53,437 bases of DNA, taken from NCBI RefSeq assembly GCF_000346755.1, contig NZ_ANNV01000027.1:1-53437 (forward strand), in the 5' to 3' direction. The DNA comes from Pseudomonas sp. CBZ-4 (GTDB lineage: Bacteria; Pseudomonadota; Gammaproteobacteria; Pseudomonadales; Pseudomonadaceae). The translations under genes and the position numbers were made by a program. The notes under the pieces were generated by a model, which searched no databases, had not been told where the DNA came from, and saw nothing but the letters and a program-made list of their open reading frames with translations. Numbering within the stretch: the first letter of the stretch is position 1; every line of letters begins with the position of its first letter. Positions 17,351 to 26,292 of this stretch are shown here, piece by piece.

Positions 17351-17809
17351 ATGAAACCACCCTTCAATTTCACCCGCTTCCTGCCCATGGCCGCACGTCT
17401 GCTGGGCCGTGGGCGTTTGCCTACGCTGCTCTTCGCGGTCGCCGCCAAGGGCTCAAGCCAGGGCAATCGCCTGGGCAAGCTCAAGGATGATCTCAAGTTG
17501 CTCCAGGCCTTGTGCCTGGCCTACTGGCGTGGCGAATACCGGGCCATCAGCCCGAAGGCGCTGATCTCGGTGGTGGCGGGGTTGATGTATTTCCTCAGCC
17601 CGATCGATGCGATCCCGGACTTTATCCCGATGTTTGGCATGCTCGACGACATTGCCGTGCTGGCATGGGTCATGAAGACCCTGGACGGCGAACTGAGCGC
17701 CTTTCGTGCCTGGCGTGAGGCGCAGCGCCCGGAAAAGCTCGCGGTGGTTGAGCGGCTGCCTGCGACGCCGGCGCTGCTGGCCAGGGAAAACCCGCAAAAA
17801 AACCAATGA
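17351..17809 (+). CDS. DUF1232 (YkvA-type) membrane protein
   Basis: 152 aa. The DUF1232 core is clear: ISPKALISVVAGLMYFLSPI followed by DAIPDFIPMFGMLDDIAVL, two hydrophobic hairpin helices carrying the family's SPIDAIPDF signature. The N-terminus is basic and amphipathic; the C-terminus is charged. No reaction is known for the family. It stands alone between a prolyl isomerase and an HTH gene, with an inverted DnaA-box pair in its upstream region and GGAG as ribosome site. In gene order it matches the conserved block seen beside algO/prc in other pseudomonads. Confidence 0.85.
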   Translation: MKPPFNFTRFLPMAARLLGRGRLPTLLFAVAAKGSSQGNRLGKLKDDLKLLQALCLAYWRGEYRAISPKALISVVAGLMYFLSPIDAIPDFIPMFGMLDDIAVLAWVMKTLDGELSAFRAWREAQRPEKLAVVERLPATPALLARENPQKNQ

Positions 17810-17840
17810 TGGTTATATCCCCCTACGACCTTTGTGACTG

Positions 17841-17879
17841 TTAGGATTACACTCCTAAGGAAAGAGCTTACTTAGTAAG
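17841..17879. promoter_or_regulatory. Two adjacent inverted repeats upstream of the HTH gene
   Basis: TTAGGA-N6-TCCTAA (17841-17858) and CTTAC-TTA-GTAAG (17867-17879) lie 25-62 bp before the HTH gene's ATG. Small XRE regulators and antitoxins commonly repress their own promoters through such dyads, so these are candidate autoregulatory operators. Confidence 0.45.
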
Positions 17880-17902
17880 TGTTGTTATCCTACGGGGCAG
17901 TC

Positions 17903-18244
17903 ATGGATATTCAGATAATTTCACGCGATGGCGCACCCGAATACGCGGTGTTGCCATGGGACCAGTACCAGGCGCTGCTAAAAGCTGCCGGTCAGCAACA
18001 ACCCGTCACACCTCCTCCTGTTTCTCCTGCCCAAGCCGCACCGGCCCAGGACTTGCGCCCGCTCGCAGACCTGCGCGGCTTGCGCGAAGCCAAGGGCCTG
18101 GCGATTGAGACGCTGGCCCGCACCGTGGGCATCAGCCCGTCGTACCTTGGATTGATCGAAAGTGGTGAACGCCAGCCGGATGCCGCGATCCGCCGCAGCC
18201 TGGCCTGGGAATTGGGCGTTGCAGGTTGGAGGGATGAATCTTGA
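17903..18244 (+). CDS. XRE-type helix-turn-helix protein
   Basis: 113 aa. Residues 1-30 (MDIQIISRDGAPEYAVLPWD) resemble the N-terminal strand-helix found in some antitoxin-like regulators. A Pro/Ala-rich linker follows. The C-terminal XRE helix-turn-helix is LRGLREAKGLAIETLARTVG then ISPSYLGLIESGERQP. ATG 17903 is preferred over TTG/ATG candidates upstream because it starts the conserved segment. Its stop TGA overlaps the TTG start of the next gene, so the pair is co-translated. It probably binds its own promoter; no target is known. Confidence 0.8.
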   Translation: MDIQIISRDGAPEYAVLPWDQYQALLKAAGQQQPVTPPPVSPAQAAPAQDLRPLADLRGLREAKGLAIETLARTVGISPSYLGLIESGERQPDAAIRRSLAWELGVAGWRDES

Positions 18245-18612
18245 GCCTACGTATCAGCCGTCAACACTGGGATGGGTTACTCAACGAACTGGACCAGGCG
18301 CGCCGCCAGCGCCATCTGCTGACGTACCGCGCGTTGCTGGAGCGCTTGCAGTTCCCCACGCCGGCCATGCAAACCCTGGCTGCGGCGCTGGAACACCTGG
18401 CGGCGCTGGACGCCAAGGCCGAGCAGCCGTTGCGCAGTTCCCTGGTGATCAGCCAAGGCGCGAGCCGCCTGCCGCGCACCGGTTTTTTTGAGTGCGTGGA
18501 GCGCCTGGGGCGCTTCAGCGGGCCGTCCGACGGCGTGGCCGCCGCGTCCTGGCACGCGTCGGAAGTGGTGCGGGTGTTCGAGTACGAGTACCCGGAATCG
18601 GCCGAGGCCTAA
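18241..18612 (+). CDS. Conserved protein of unknown function coupled to the HTH gene
   Basis: 123 aa, start TTG at 18241 within a TTGA overlap with the preceding stop. The sequence is soluble, with a helical N-terminal half rich in Leu, Arg and Gln (HWDGLLNELDQARRQRHLL) and a C-terminal half containing SRLPRTGFFECVERLGRFSG and an acidic end. I recognise no catalytic motif. The coupling to an XRE regulator is the layout of a toxin-antitoxin or regulator/partner pair, but conservation next to housekeeping genes argues for a chromosomal role. Its end overlaps the convergent EAL-GGDEF gene by four bases. Confidence 0.75.
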   Translation: MSLRISRQHWDGLLNELDQARRQRHLLTYRALLERLQFPTPAMQTLAAALEHLAALDAKAEQPLRSSLVISQGASRLPRTGFFECVERLGRFSGPSDGVAAASWHASEVVRVFEYEYPESAEA

Positions 18613-20375
18613 ACCTGCGGCACTGCGTCCATGCTGTCGATCACGTGGATGCTGTAGCCGGCCACGTCCTTGGCATGGTGTTTGGCCTGCGACGCCAACT
18701 CTGCCAACTGGCTGGCATCGAGTTGTCCACAGGCCTGTGGATACAAATGCACGACGCCGATGGACAGTGACAGCAAGGCAAACTCCTGGCGCACGCCCTG
18801 GCGGTTCAGTGCCACGAAGCAACCGGCGTCCAGGTGCTCGGCGCGGTAGAAACGCCGGCATTGGGTGTGGAAGTCATCCAGCAGTTGATTGAGGCGCTTG
18901 CGCCAATCCTGCGGCCCCAGCACCAGCAAGAAGTCATCGCCACCGATATGCCCGACAAAGTCGCGGCTGGGATCGACCCGGTCGTTCAGGCACTGCGCCA
19001 GGCACAGCAACACCTCATCCCCACGCCCATAGCCGTAGATATCGTTGAACGGCTTGAAGCTGTCGATATCCACGTAGCAGATCACCGATTCCCGCTGCTG
19101 TTGCAGCAGCCGCGTCAGGCACTGCTGGATCGGCACGTTGCCGGGTAGCAAGGTCAGCGGGTTGGCGTAGCGCGCCTGCTGGATTTTCAGCTCGGTGATC
19201 AGCTTGAGCACGTCGATCACCCGGCCCAGGCCCAGGTAATCGCCATTGAGGGTGATGATGAAGTCTTCTTCGATACGCTGCCGCGCGCGGCTGGTCAGCA
19301 GGCGGCTGACCTGTTGCAGCGACTGGCTCAATTCCACGGCGAGAAAGTCATTGCTCATCAAGCGGCTGATGGGCTTGCGCGCAAACAGGTCGGTAGCGAA
19401 CGGCTTGAGCAGCGCATCCGACAGCGAATGCCGATGGACGATGCCCACCGGGTGGCCGCGCCCGTCCAGCACCGCCAGCGAGTTGAGGTTGGCCTGGCGG
19501 CGGAAGGCTTCCAGGACCTGGGCGGTGGCGGTGTCCTGATCCACGGCCGGCTGTTCGTTGAGCAGGGCGCTGAGGTCGCTGCCTTCGTCGCTCAGGGCTG
19601 CGTTGGTATTGTCGGGCTTGGGCAGCATCAGGCGCGCTTCCTGCGGCGGATGTTCCTGGGGACGACAGAGCAGATAGCCTTGCACCAGGTCCACGCCCAT
19701 CTCGGTCAACACCGCCAGCTCCTCCGGCAACTCGATACCTTCGGCAATCACCTGGGCACGCGACGCCTTGGCGATTTGCAGGATCGAGCCGACAAACTCG
19801 CGCTTGAGCGCATCCTGGTGAATGCCGTCGATAAAGTGCCGGTCGATCTTCACGTAATCCGGGCGCAGCTCCGACCACAGGCGCAGGCTGGAATAGCCGG
19901 CGCCGAGGTCATCCAGGGCAATCGAAAAACCCATGTTGCGGTAGTGATGCAGCGCGGTTTGCAGCAGGTCGAAATCGTCGGTGGGGGTCTGCTCGGTGAG
20001 TTCGATCACCACCTGGCTTGGCGCAATGCCATAGTCGCGCAGCAATTGCAGGGTGCGCCCCGGCTGGTGCGCGGTCTCCATCAGGGATTCCGGCGAGACA
20101 TTGAGGAACAGCATGCCCGGCAGCTTCTGGTCGCTGAAGCGCCGGCACGCACTTTCGCGGCAGGCCATTTCCAGTTCGCTGAGGCGCCCCGCCTGGTTGG
20201 CCACCGAGAACAATGCGACGGGGGAGTGCAGCGGGCTGTTGGATGGGCCGCGGCTGAGGGCTTCATAGCCAAGGATGCGCCGTTCGGACAGACAGATGAT
20301 CGGTTGGAACAGGCTGTGCAAACTGCCTTGAGCCAGGATTGAGCCCAATGCATTCAGCTGTTCGGTCATGGTCAT
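18609..20375 (-). CDS. EAL-CBS-GGDEF cyclic-di-GMP protein
   Basis: 588 aa, no membrane segments or signal peptide. An N-terminal EAL phosphodiesterase domain (about 10-250) keeps the signature EAL at residues 38-40, the metal-binding DDLGAGYSSLRLW loop and VIAEGIE. Two CBS repeats follow (about 275-385), likely sensing an adenine nucleotide. A C-terminal GGDEF domain (about 410-575) has GGDDF at 478-482, a form compatible with cyclase activity, though it may only bind GTP and tune the EAL domain. EAL placed before GGDEF is the reverse of the common order. In P. aeruginosa the protein next to AlgO/Prc has the same make-up, as I recall. It should set local cyclic-di-GMP levels. Confidence 0.9.
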   Translation of the reverse strand: MTMTEQLNALGSILAQGSLHSLFQPIICLSERRILGYEALSRGPSNSPLHSPVALFSVANQAGRLSELEMACRESACRRFSDQKLPGMLFLNVSPESLMETAHQPGRTLQLLRDYGIAPSQVVIELTEQTPTDDFDLLQTALHHYRNMGFSIALDDLGAGYSSLRLWSELRPDYVKIDRHFIDGIHQDALKREFVGSILQIAKASRAQVIAEGIELPEELAVLTEMGVDLVQGYLLCRPQEHPPQEARLMLPKPDNTNAALSDEGSDLSALLNEQPAVDQDTATAQVLEAFRRQANLNSLAVLDGRGHPVGIVHRHSLSDALLKPFATDLFARKPISRLMSNDFLAVELSQSLQQVSRLLTSRARQRIEEDFIITLNGDYLGLGRVIDVLKLITELKIQQARYANPLTLLPGNVPIQQCLTRLLQQQRESVICYVDIDSFKPFNDIYGYGRGDEVLLCLAQCLNDRVDPSRDFVGHIGGDDFLLVLGPQDWRKRLNQLLDDFHTQCRRFYRAEHLDAGCFVALNRQGVRQEFALLSLSIGVVHLYPQACGQLDASQLAELASQAKHHAKDVAGYSIHVIDSMDAVPQV

Positions 20376-20387
20376 GGCGATCTCGAT

Positions 20388-20427
20388 CGAAAAAAAAGGA
20401 CCGCGGGCGGTAAGCCAGCGGTCCTTT
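20388..20427 (-). terminator. Rho-independent terminator of prc
   Basis: On the minus strand AAAGGACCGC pairs with GCGGTCCTTT (20395-20404 and 20418-20427), followed by a run of Ts (the A-run at 20388-20397). It lies between prc and the EAL-GGDEF gene, so the two genes are probably separate transcription units. Confidence 0.85.
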
Positions 20428-20493
20428 ATTTCACGACAGAATGATGTCTATATGATGACAGCTCGGGGAGCGGTCACATTAAATTGCCATCAT

Positions 20494-22575
20494 TTACTGC
20501 TTGGCCACCTGTTTGCTGATCTTCAGGTAGTCCAGCAGGATCCGGCCTGTCTCCGCCATGTAGGCGTCGTCTTCCGGCTTGGTTTTGTCCGCCTCGGTTG
20601 GCAGCGCGTCTTCATCTTCTTTCTTCAGCTCTTTGAGCGGGTCTTCGCCCTTGGCCTTGCGGCGCGCGTTTTCCAGCACCAGCTGTTGATTTTCGATGTC
20701 GGCATGCTGCTTGCGACGATCCACTTCGTTGAGGCTCACGGATTTTTCTTCCATCAGCTTCTTGGCCAGGGCCAGCTTGTCGCGGATAAACACGAACTCG
20801 GCATCCTTGGCGGAGCGCGTCTCGTGGTCAGCCTTCAACTGTGCCAGGAACGGTTTGAACGGGTCCGACGCCGGCTTGATTGCCGGGCGGATGGTGTCCC
20901 ACGGCATGGCTTCCGGCAGGGCGCTTTCGCCGATTTCCTTGGTGTCGATGATCGACGGGAAATCGATGTCCGGCAGCACGCCCTGGTGCTGGGTGCTCTG
21001 CCCGGAAACCCGGTAGAACTTGGCAAGGGTCAGCTTCAGCTCGCCATGGTTCAGCGGCTGGATGGTCTGCACGGTGCCTTTGCCGAAGGTCTGGCCGCCG
21101 ATGATCAGCGCGCGGTGATAATCCTGCATGGCACCGGCGAAAATCTCCGAAGCCGAGGCCGAGAGACGGTTGACCAGCAACGCCATCGGGCCTTTGTAGA
21201 AGGCACCCGGGTTCTCGTCTTCCAGCACATCGACACGGCCGTCCGCGTTGCGTACCAACACGGTTGGACCCTTGTCGATAAACAGGCTGGTCAGCTCGGT
21301 GGCTTCCTGCAGGGAACCGCCGCCGTTGTTGCGCAGGTCGATGACCACGCCGTCGACTTTTTCCTTCTGCAGTTCTGTCAGGATTTTCTTCACATCGCGG
21401 GTGGTGGACTTGTAGTCCGGGTCGCCAGCGCGGAAGGCCTTGAAGTCCAGGTAGAAGGCCGGGATCTCAATCACGCCCAGCTTGTAGTCCTTGCCATCCT
21501 GCTTGAGGTTGAGGACTTTCTTCTGCACGGCCTGGTCTTCGAGCTTCACCGCTTCACGGGTGATGGACACGATCTTGCTGGTCTGGTCGTTGGGTGCATT
21601 GGTGTGCGGAATCACTTCCAGGCGCACCACGCTGCCTTTCGGCCCACGGATCAGCTTGACCACTTCGTCCAGGCGCCAGCCGACCACATCGACCATCTCT
21701 TTGTCGGCCTGGGCCACACCGATGATCTTGTCAGCCGGGGCGACCTGCTTGGTCTTGTCCGCCGGACCTGCCGGCACCAGGCGCACGATCTTCACCTGGT
21801 CATTGTCGCTTTGCAGGACGGCACCGATGCCTTCCAGGGACAGACTCATGTTGATATCAAAATTTTCCGCGTTATCCGGCGACAGATAATTGGTGTGCGG
21901 GTCGTAGGACATCGCGAAGGTGTTGATGTAAGCCTGGAAGATATCTTCGGCACGGGTCTGGTCCAGGCGCGCCAGTTGATTCTTGTAGCGCTTGGTCAGC
22001 AGTTCCTGGATCGCCTTGGGCTCTTTGCCGGCGATCTTCAGGCGCAGCACCTCGTCCTTGACGCGTTTGCGCCACAGGTCGTCGAGGGCGGCGGTGCTGG
22101 TCAGCCAAGGGGCGTCCTTGCGGTCCACCAGAAGGGTTTCCTTCTCGGTGAAGTCGAGCTTGTCGACGCCTTTGTTCAGCTCAGCCAGGGCGAAGTCCAG
22201 ACGCGCTTTGACGCGGTCCAGGTAACGCTTGTAGATGGTGAAGCCGGGTTGCAGGTCGCCGCTCTTGAGGAAGTCGTCGAACTGCGTCTTCCACTTGTCG
22301 AACTCAGCGATATCGCTGGCCAGGAAGTAGCTGCGCGACGGGTCCAGCAGCTTGAGGTAGCTGTCGTAGATGATCACTGAGCGAGCGTCGTCGAGCGGCG
22401 GCTTGCTGTAGTGATGGCGCTTGAGCAACTCGACAACGTTAAGGCTGGCAATCACCTCATCGCGATCCGGCTGAAGGTTGTCCCAGCTGTTGGCTGCGAA
22501 CGTATTGGTCGACATCGACGCGAAGCCGAGACCAATGAAAAGAGCGAGTGCGGTGCTGGGGAACAAATGCTTCAT
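20494..22575 (-). CDS. prc: Carboxy-terminal processing protease Prc (Tsp/AlgO)
   Basis: 693 aa periplasmic serine protease of family S41. The signal peptide starts at ATG 22575 (MKHLFPSTALALFIGLGFAS); an in-frame ATG at 22608 would add 11 residues. A DUF3340 N-terminal region, a PDZ domain around residues 240-320, and the protease domain follow. The catalytic Ser lies in NRLSASASEIFAGA and the Lys in GGQTFGKGTVQ. The C-terminal DUF3340-like helical domain is rich in Lys and Glu. It trims or degrades proteins by their C-termini; in P. aeruginosa the same protein (AlgO) cleaves MucA and promotes alginate production. A quinone oxidoreductase is divergent upstream. Confidence 0.95.
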   Translation of the reverse strand: MKHLFPSTALALFIGLGFASMSTNTFAANSWDNLQPDRDEVIASLNVVELLKRHHYSKPPLDDARSVIIYDSYLKLLDPSRSYFLASDIAEFDKWKTQFDDFLKSGDLQPGFTIYKRYLDRVKARLDFALAELNKGVDKLDFTEKETLLVDRKDAPWLTSTAALDDLWRKRVKDEVLRLKIAGKEPKAIQELLTKRYKNQLARLDQTRAEDIFQAYINTFAMSYDPHTNYLSPDNAENFDINMSLSLEGIGAVLQSDNDQVKIVRLVPAGPADKTKQVAPADKIIGVAQADKEMVDVVGWRLDEVVKLIRGPKGSVVRLEVIPHTNAPNDQTSKIVSITREAVKLEDQAVQKKVLNLKQDGKDYKLGVIEIPAFYLDFKAFRAGDPDYKSTTRDVKKILTELQKEKVDGVVIDLRNNGGGSLQEATELTSLFIDKGPTVLVRNADGRVDVLEDENPGAFYKGPMALLVNRLSASASEIFAGAMQDYHRALIIGGQTFGKGTVQTIQPLNHGELKLTLAKFYRVSGQSTQHQGVLPDIDFPSIIDTKEIGESALPEAMPWDTIRPAIKPASDPFKPFLAQLKADHETRSAKDAEFVFIRDKLALAKKLMEEKSVSLNEVDRRKQHADIENQQLVLENARRKAKGEDPLKELKKEDEDALPTEADKTKPEDDAYMAETGRILLDYLKISKQVAKQ

Positions 22576-22713
22576 GCTGATTCGACGCGGGGGCAATTGA
22601 TAACGCATATTAGGCCGTCTTTGAGGGAGCCGGTTCCATATGGTCCGGTCGCATAATGCAAAAAGCCCGGCGATACAGCTACGGGCTCAGTCCAGACTCA
22701 CTATGGAGGCACT

Positions 22714-23676
22714 GTGAAAGCATTGCAAGGCGTTGACGGTCACGTGGCGTGGTTGGAAGAACCCAGTCCTACCTGTGATGTAGGCCAAGTTCGCATTCGT
22801 GTGGCGGCAGCGGGCCTCAATCGCGCCGATTTATTACAGCGTGCGGGGCTGTATCCGCCGCCTGCGGGTGCCAGCGCCGTGTTGGGCCTGGAGTGTTCCG
22901 GGGTGATCAGCGAAGTGGGCGCGGGCTCGTCCTGGCAAGTCGGTGACCGTGTCTGCGCGCTGCTGGCCGGCGGCGGCATGGCCGAAGAAGTGGTGGTGGA
23001 CGCACGCCATGTGCTGCCGGTGCCGGAAGGCTTGTCGCTGCTCGAAGCGGCGGCGTTGCCGGAGGTGTACAGCACGGCGTGGCTGAATCTGTTCCAGCTG
23101 GCGGGCCTCAAGCCGGGTGAGAAAGTGTTGCTGCATGCCGGCGCCAGTGGCGTGGGCTCGGCGGCGATCCAGCTGTGCAAGGCGTTTGGCAGTCCGTGCT
23201 GGGTCAGCGTCGGCTCGACCGAGCGCCTGGCCTACTGCGAGGCCCTGGGCGCCCAGGGCGGGGTGGTGCGTACCGATGGGATTGAAGGGCTGCGGGATTT
23301 CGGGCCGTTCGATGTGATCCTCGACCCGGTGGGTGGCGACTATGCGGCGCTGGACCTCAAGCTGCTCGCCCTGGACGGTCGTTGGGTGTTGATCGGTTTG
23401 ATGGGGGGGCGCGAGGCCAAGCTCGACCTGGCGCAGGTGCTGGGCAAGCGCGTGCAGTTACTGGGCTCGACCTTGCGTAGCCGCAGCGATCAGTTCAAGG
23501 CGGACCTGTTCAGTGACTTGAGCCAGCATGTGTGGCCGTTGTTTGTTGAAGGGCGCCTGAGCCCGCAATTGGCCAAGACCTTCCCGATCAAGGATGCCGA
23601 GGCGGCGTTTGCCGAGCTGGCGACCAACCAGATTTCCGGGAAGCTTGTGTTGGTGGTCGATGAAAGCCTGACCTGA
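22714..23676 (+). CDS. NAD(P)H quinone oxidoreductase, zinc-free ADH family (PIG3-like)
   Basis: 320 aa medium-chain dehydrogenase/reductase. The GroES-like N-terminus has NRADLLQRAGLYPPPAGASA (the PIG3 signature) and VLGLECSG. The nucleotide-binding fold has HAGASGVGSAAIQLCKAFG. There are no zinc-ligand Cys/His at the expected sites, in line with the quinone reductase group. The start is GTG 22714 with GGAG six bases upstream. It lies between divergent prc and a REP pair; the same oxidoreductase is adjacent to algO in P. aeruginosa. Confidence 0.9.
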   Translation: MKALQGVDGHVAWLEEPSPTCDVGQVRIRVAAAGLNRADLLQRAGLYPPPAGASAVLGLECSGVISEVGAGSSWQVGDRVCALLAGGGMAEEVVVDARHVLPVPEGLSLLEAAALPEVYSTAWLNLFQLAGLKPGEKVLLHAGASGVGSAAIQLCKAFGSPCWVSVGSTERLAYCEALGAQGGVVRTDGIEGLRDFGPFDVILDPVGGDYAALDLKLLALDGRWVLIGLMGGREAKLDLAQVLGKRVQLLGSTLRSRSDQFKADLFSDLSQHVWPLFVEGRLSPQLAKTFPIKDAEAAFAELATNQISGKLVLVVDESLT

Positions 23677-23698
23677 TTTCAACTTGAAATGCAGTCAA

Positions 23699-23787
23699 TG
23701 TGGGAGCTGGCTTGCCTGCGATAGCGGTCCATCAGTGAAGAATTCTTCATCTGACACACCGCTATCGCAGGCAAGCCAGCTCCCACA
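23699..23787. repeat. Paired REP element (REPIN), copy A
   Basis: Two inverted 30-bp arms beginning TGTGGGAGCTGGCTTGCC and ending GGCAAGCCAGCTCCCACA, perfect over 30 bp, flank a 29-bp variable centre. It lies between the convergent oxidoreductase and HAD genes and can form a very stable hairpin that may end both transcripts. Confidence 0.92.
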
Positions 23788-23821
23788 GTTGATTGGGTTT
23801 TCAATTCAAGGGGGAGGGTGA

Positions 23822-24475
23822 TCAGATCCAGTGGTGGATTGGCCAGCCGGCTTGCTCGGCATGGGCACGCAATACGGGGTCGGGGTTCACCACCTGCGGA
23901 TGATCCACCTTCAACAGCAACGGCAAGTCATTGCGCGAATCCGAATAGAAATACGCCCCCTCCAACGTCTCACCTTCCTGCGCCAACCATTCCAGCAAAC
24001 GCGTGATCTTGCCTTCACGGTAAGTCAGCACCCCCACGGTACGCCCGCTGTACACGCCATGGCTGACGTCCAGTTCAATCCCCAGCACTTCATCAATGCC
24101 GATCCGCGCCGCAATCGGCTTGACCAGATGGACGCCTGATGCCGAGATCACCAGGACCCGGTCGCCATTGGCCCGATGGCGGGCGATGGTCTTGGTGGCA
24201 TCGCTGTAGATCAGCGGCTCGATCACGTCCTCGACCCAGGGCTCTACCAGGTGTTCGATTTCCGCCGGGGTGCGGCCGATCATCGGCTCCAGGCTGAAAT
24301 CCATGAAGTCTTCCATCTTGAGTTCGCCCCGGCTGTAGGCGGCCATCAGCTCACTGTTCTTGCGCATGAACGATTCCGGGTCCACCCAGCCCAGGCGGCC
24401 CATCTGCTCACTCCACAGGGTGGCGCAGTCGCCGTGGATAAGGGTGTCGTCCAGATCGAAAATTACCAATGCCAT
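23822..24475 (-). CDS. HAD-IB family phosphatase (SerB-like)
   Basis: 217 aa cytosolic haloacid-dehalogenase hydrolase. Motif I is FDLDDTLIHGD (nucleophile Asp7, acid Asp9). Motif II is VLVISASG, and motif IV YFYSDSRNDLPLL. It has the helical cap of the HAD-IB (phosphoserine phosphatase-like) group, with a size typical for small-molecule phosphatases. It is the last gene of the ABC/phosphohydrolase operon, 30 bp after the ATPase gene, and in that context may act on a phosphorylated product released by the preceding hydrolase. The substrate is not known. Confidence 0.88.
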   Translation of the reverse strand: MALVIFDLDDTLIHGDCATLWSEQMGRLGWVDPESFMRKNSELMAAYSRGELKMEDFMDFSLEPMIGRTPAEIEHLVEPWVEDVIEPLIYSDATKTIARHRANGDRVLVISASGVHLVKPIAARIGIDEVLGIELDVSHGVYSGRTVGVLTYREGKITRLLEWLAQEGETLEGAYFYSDSRNDLPLLLKVDHPQVVNPDPVLRAHAEQAGWPIHHWI

Positions 24476-24505
24476 CCGTCATGCTCTCTGAAATAAAACG
24501 TTGCG

Positions 24506-25495
24506 TCAGGCTACTTCACACAGGGCGCTTGGGTCGATGGAAAGTGCCAGGCGTTGCCCGTCCGGGTGCAGGTCGTCGGCCGAGCGGTTGAGCACGTCCA
24601 CCACCAGTTCCACGCCGCGCGCTTCGATGCGATAGCGGATCACGTTGCCCAACAGGCTGTGGCTGCGCACCAGGGCGTCCAGCTCGCCGTTGCGGCTCAG
24701 TTCGATGGCTTCCGGGCGAATCGCGATACGGCTGTTGATCGGGCGTTGCAGCAGCAGGCTGGCCTTGTCGGCGTCCAGTAGATTGTAGTTGCCGATAAAA
24801 CCGGCCGCGAACACGTCCACTGGCGCGGTGTACAGCGTCTCGGCATCGCCGCTCTGCACGATCTTGCCCTGGTTCATCAGGAAGATGCGGTCGGACATGG
24901 TCAGGGCTTCTTCCTGGTCATGGGTCACAAAGATCGTGGTCAGCCCCAGCTCGCGCTGGATCTGGCGGATCTGTTCACGCAGGTGCTTGCGAATCCGTGC
25001 ATCCAGCGCCGACAGCGGTTCATCCAGCAACAGCAGGCGCGGGCGCGTCACCAGGGAACGGGCGAGGGCCACGCGCTGGCACTGGCCGCCGGACATCTGG
25101 TGCGGGTAGCGGCTGGCGAGGTCCTTGAGTTCCACCAGTTGCAGCACTTCCTGCACGCGCTGATGGCTGTCGTCGGCGTTGACCTTCTGCATGCGCAGGC
25201 CAAAGGCGACGTTTTGTTCCACGGTCATGTTGGGGAACAGGGCATAGCTCTGGAACACCATGCCGATGTGACGTTTCTGCGGGCTCAGCGGGACGATGTC
25301 CTGGCCATCCAGCAGGATTTTCCCACTGTCCACCGAGGTCAGCCCGGCGATGCAACGCAGCAGCGTGGACTTGCCGCAACCGGACGGGCCGAGCAGGGTG
25401 ACGAACTCGCCCTTGGCGATCTCGCAGTTGATATCACTGAACACCGGGGTGCCGGCGTAGCCTTTTTGCAGGTGTTGGACGCTGACGAAGCTCAT
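24506..25495 (-). CDS. ABC transporter ATP-binding subunit (spermidine/iron/phosphonate-type)
   Basis: 329 aa. Walker A is GPSGCGKST, the signature MSGGQCQRVALARSL, Walker B LLLLDEPLSALD, and the switch THDQEEAL. The C-terminal 90 residues form a TOBE-like regulatory domain (IAIRPEAIEL), typical of CUT1/PotA/PhnT-type importers. Its ATG overlaps the stop of the permease gene (ATGA). It powers the importer encoded by the two permeases and the binding protein upstream. Confidence 0.92.
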   Translation of the reverse strand: MSFVSVQHLQKGYAGTPVFSDINCEIAKGEFVTLLGPSGCGKSTLLRCIAGLTSVDSGKILLDGQDIVPLSPQKRHIGMVFQSYALFPNMTVEQNVAFGLRMQKVNADDSHQRVQEVLQLVELKDLASRYPHQMSGGQCQRVALARSLVTRPRLLLLDEPLSALDARIRKHLREQIRQIQRELGLTTIFVTHDQEEALTMSDRIFLMNQGKIVQSGDAETLYTAPVDVFAAGFIGNYNLLDADKASLLLQRPINSRIAIRPEAIELSRNGELDALVRSHSLLGNVIRYRIEARGVELVVDVLNRSADDLHPDGQRLALSIDPSALCEVA

Positions 25496-26292
25496 TGGCT
25501 TTTGTCCTTGTTCAAGATATTGGCGGCCCAGGTCAGCACCAGCACAAAGAAGAAGTAGGAAATCACGACGGCGCTGGTGAAGTGGCCGCTGCTGTTGCGC
25601 ATGTTGTTGAGGTACACCTGCAGGGTTTCGTAGCGGGTGCCTACCAGAATGTTGGCAAACACGAACTCACCGAACAGGAACGAGAACGACAGCAGCAGCG
25701 CCACCATCAGGCCTTTGCGCAGGTTCGGCAGCACGACGAAGATCGCCGCCTGCCAGGTGCTGGCGCCGAGCAGTTGGGAGGCGTCCATCAGGTCGCGCAG
25801 GTTGATGGCCTGCAGGTTGTTGGTGATCGCCCGGTACATGAACGGCAACGCCACGGTGAAGTAGCAACCGATGAGGATCCATGGCGTGCCCACCATCGCC
25901 AACGGCCCGGAACCGTACAGTTGCAACAGGCCTACCGACGACACCACTGGCGGCACCGCGAAGGGCAGCAGGATCAGGATGTTCATCAGCGCGTCGAGCT
26001 TGGGGAAGTGGTAGTGCACCACGAACAGCAGCGGCAGGATCAGCACCACCGACAGGATCAGCGCCCCCACGCACACCAGCAACGACTGCCCGAAGGCCAT
26101 CAGGAAGCGCGGGTCGCTCCACAGTTGCACGTACCATTTCACGGTAAAGCCGGCGGGCAGGATGGTTGCCGACCAGCTACTGGCGATGGAATAAACGAAG
26201 GTGCCCACCAAGGGCAGCACGAGGATTGCAAACAACAGCCACACCACCACCCGATGGTAGAGGGCGGCCGGGCCGGCTTCAGCGCGAGACAT
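25492..26292 (-). CDS. ABC transporter permease (second subunit)
   Basis: 266 aa with six predicted membrane helices. The EAA loop is seen in LMDASQLLGASTWQAAIFVV with the usual G after it (LPNLRKGL). It pairs with the first permease and overlaps it by 14 bases, and overlaps the ATPase gene by four (ATGA). Family: binding-protein-dependent transport inner-membrane component (PotC/PhnV-like). Confidence 0.9.
   Translation of the reverse strand: MSRAEAGPAALYHRVVVWLLFAILVLPLVGTFVYSIASSWSATILPAGFTVKWYVQLWSDPRFLMAFGQSLLVCVGALILSVVLILPLLFVVHYHFPKLDALMNILILLPFAVPPVVSSVGLLQLYGSGPLAMVGTPWILIGCYFTVALPFMYRAITNNLQAINLRDLMDASQLLGASTWQAAIFVVLPNLRKGLMVALLLSFSFLFGEFVFANILVGTRYETLQVYLNNMRNSSGHFTSAVVISYFFFVLVLTWAANILNKDKSQ

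Noticed and set aside
20368..22380. A 670-codon open frame on the plus strand opposite prc
   Set aside because: No domain, His/Val/Gln-rich antisense composition; Prc with its catalytic Ser/Lys occupies the other strand.
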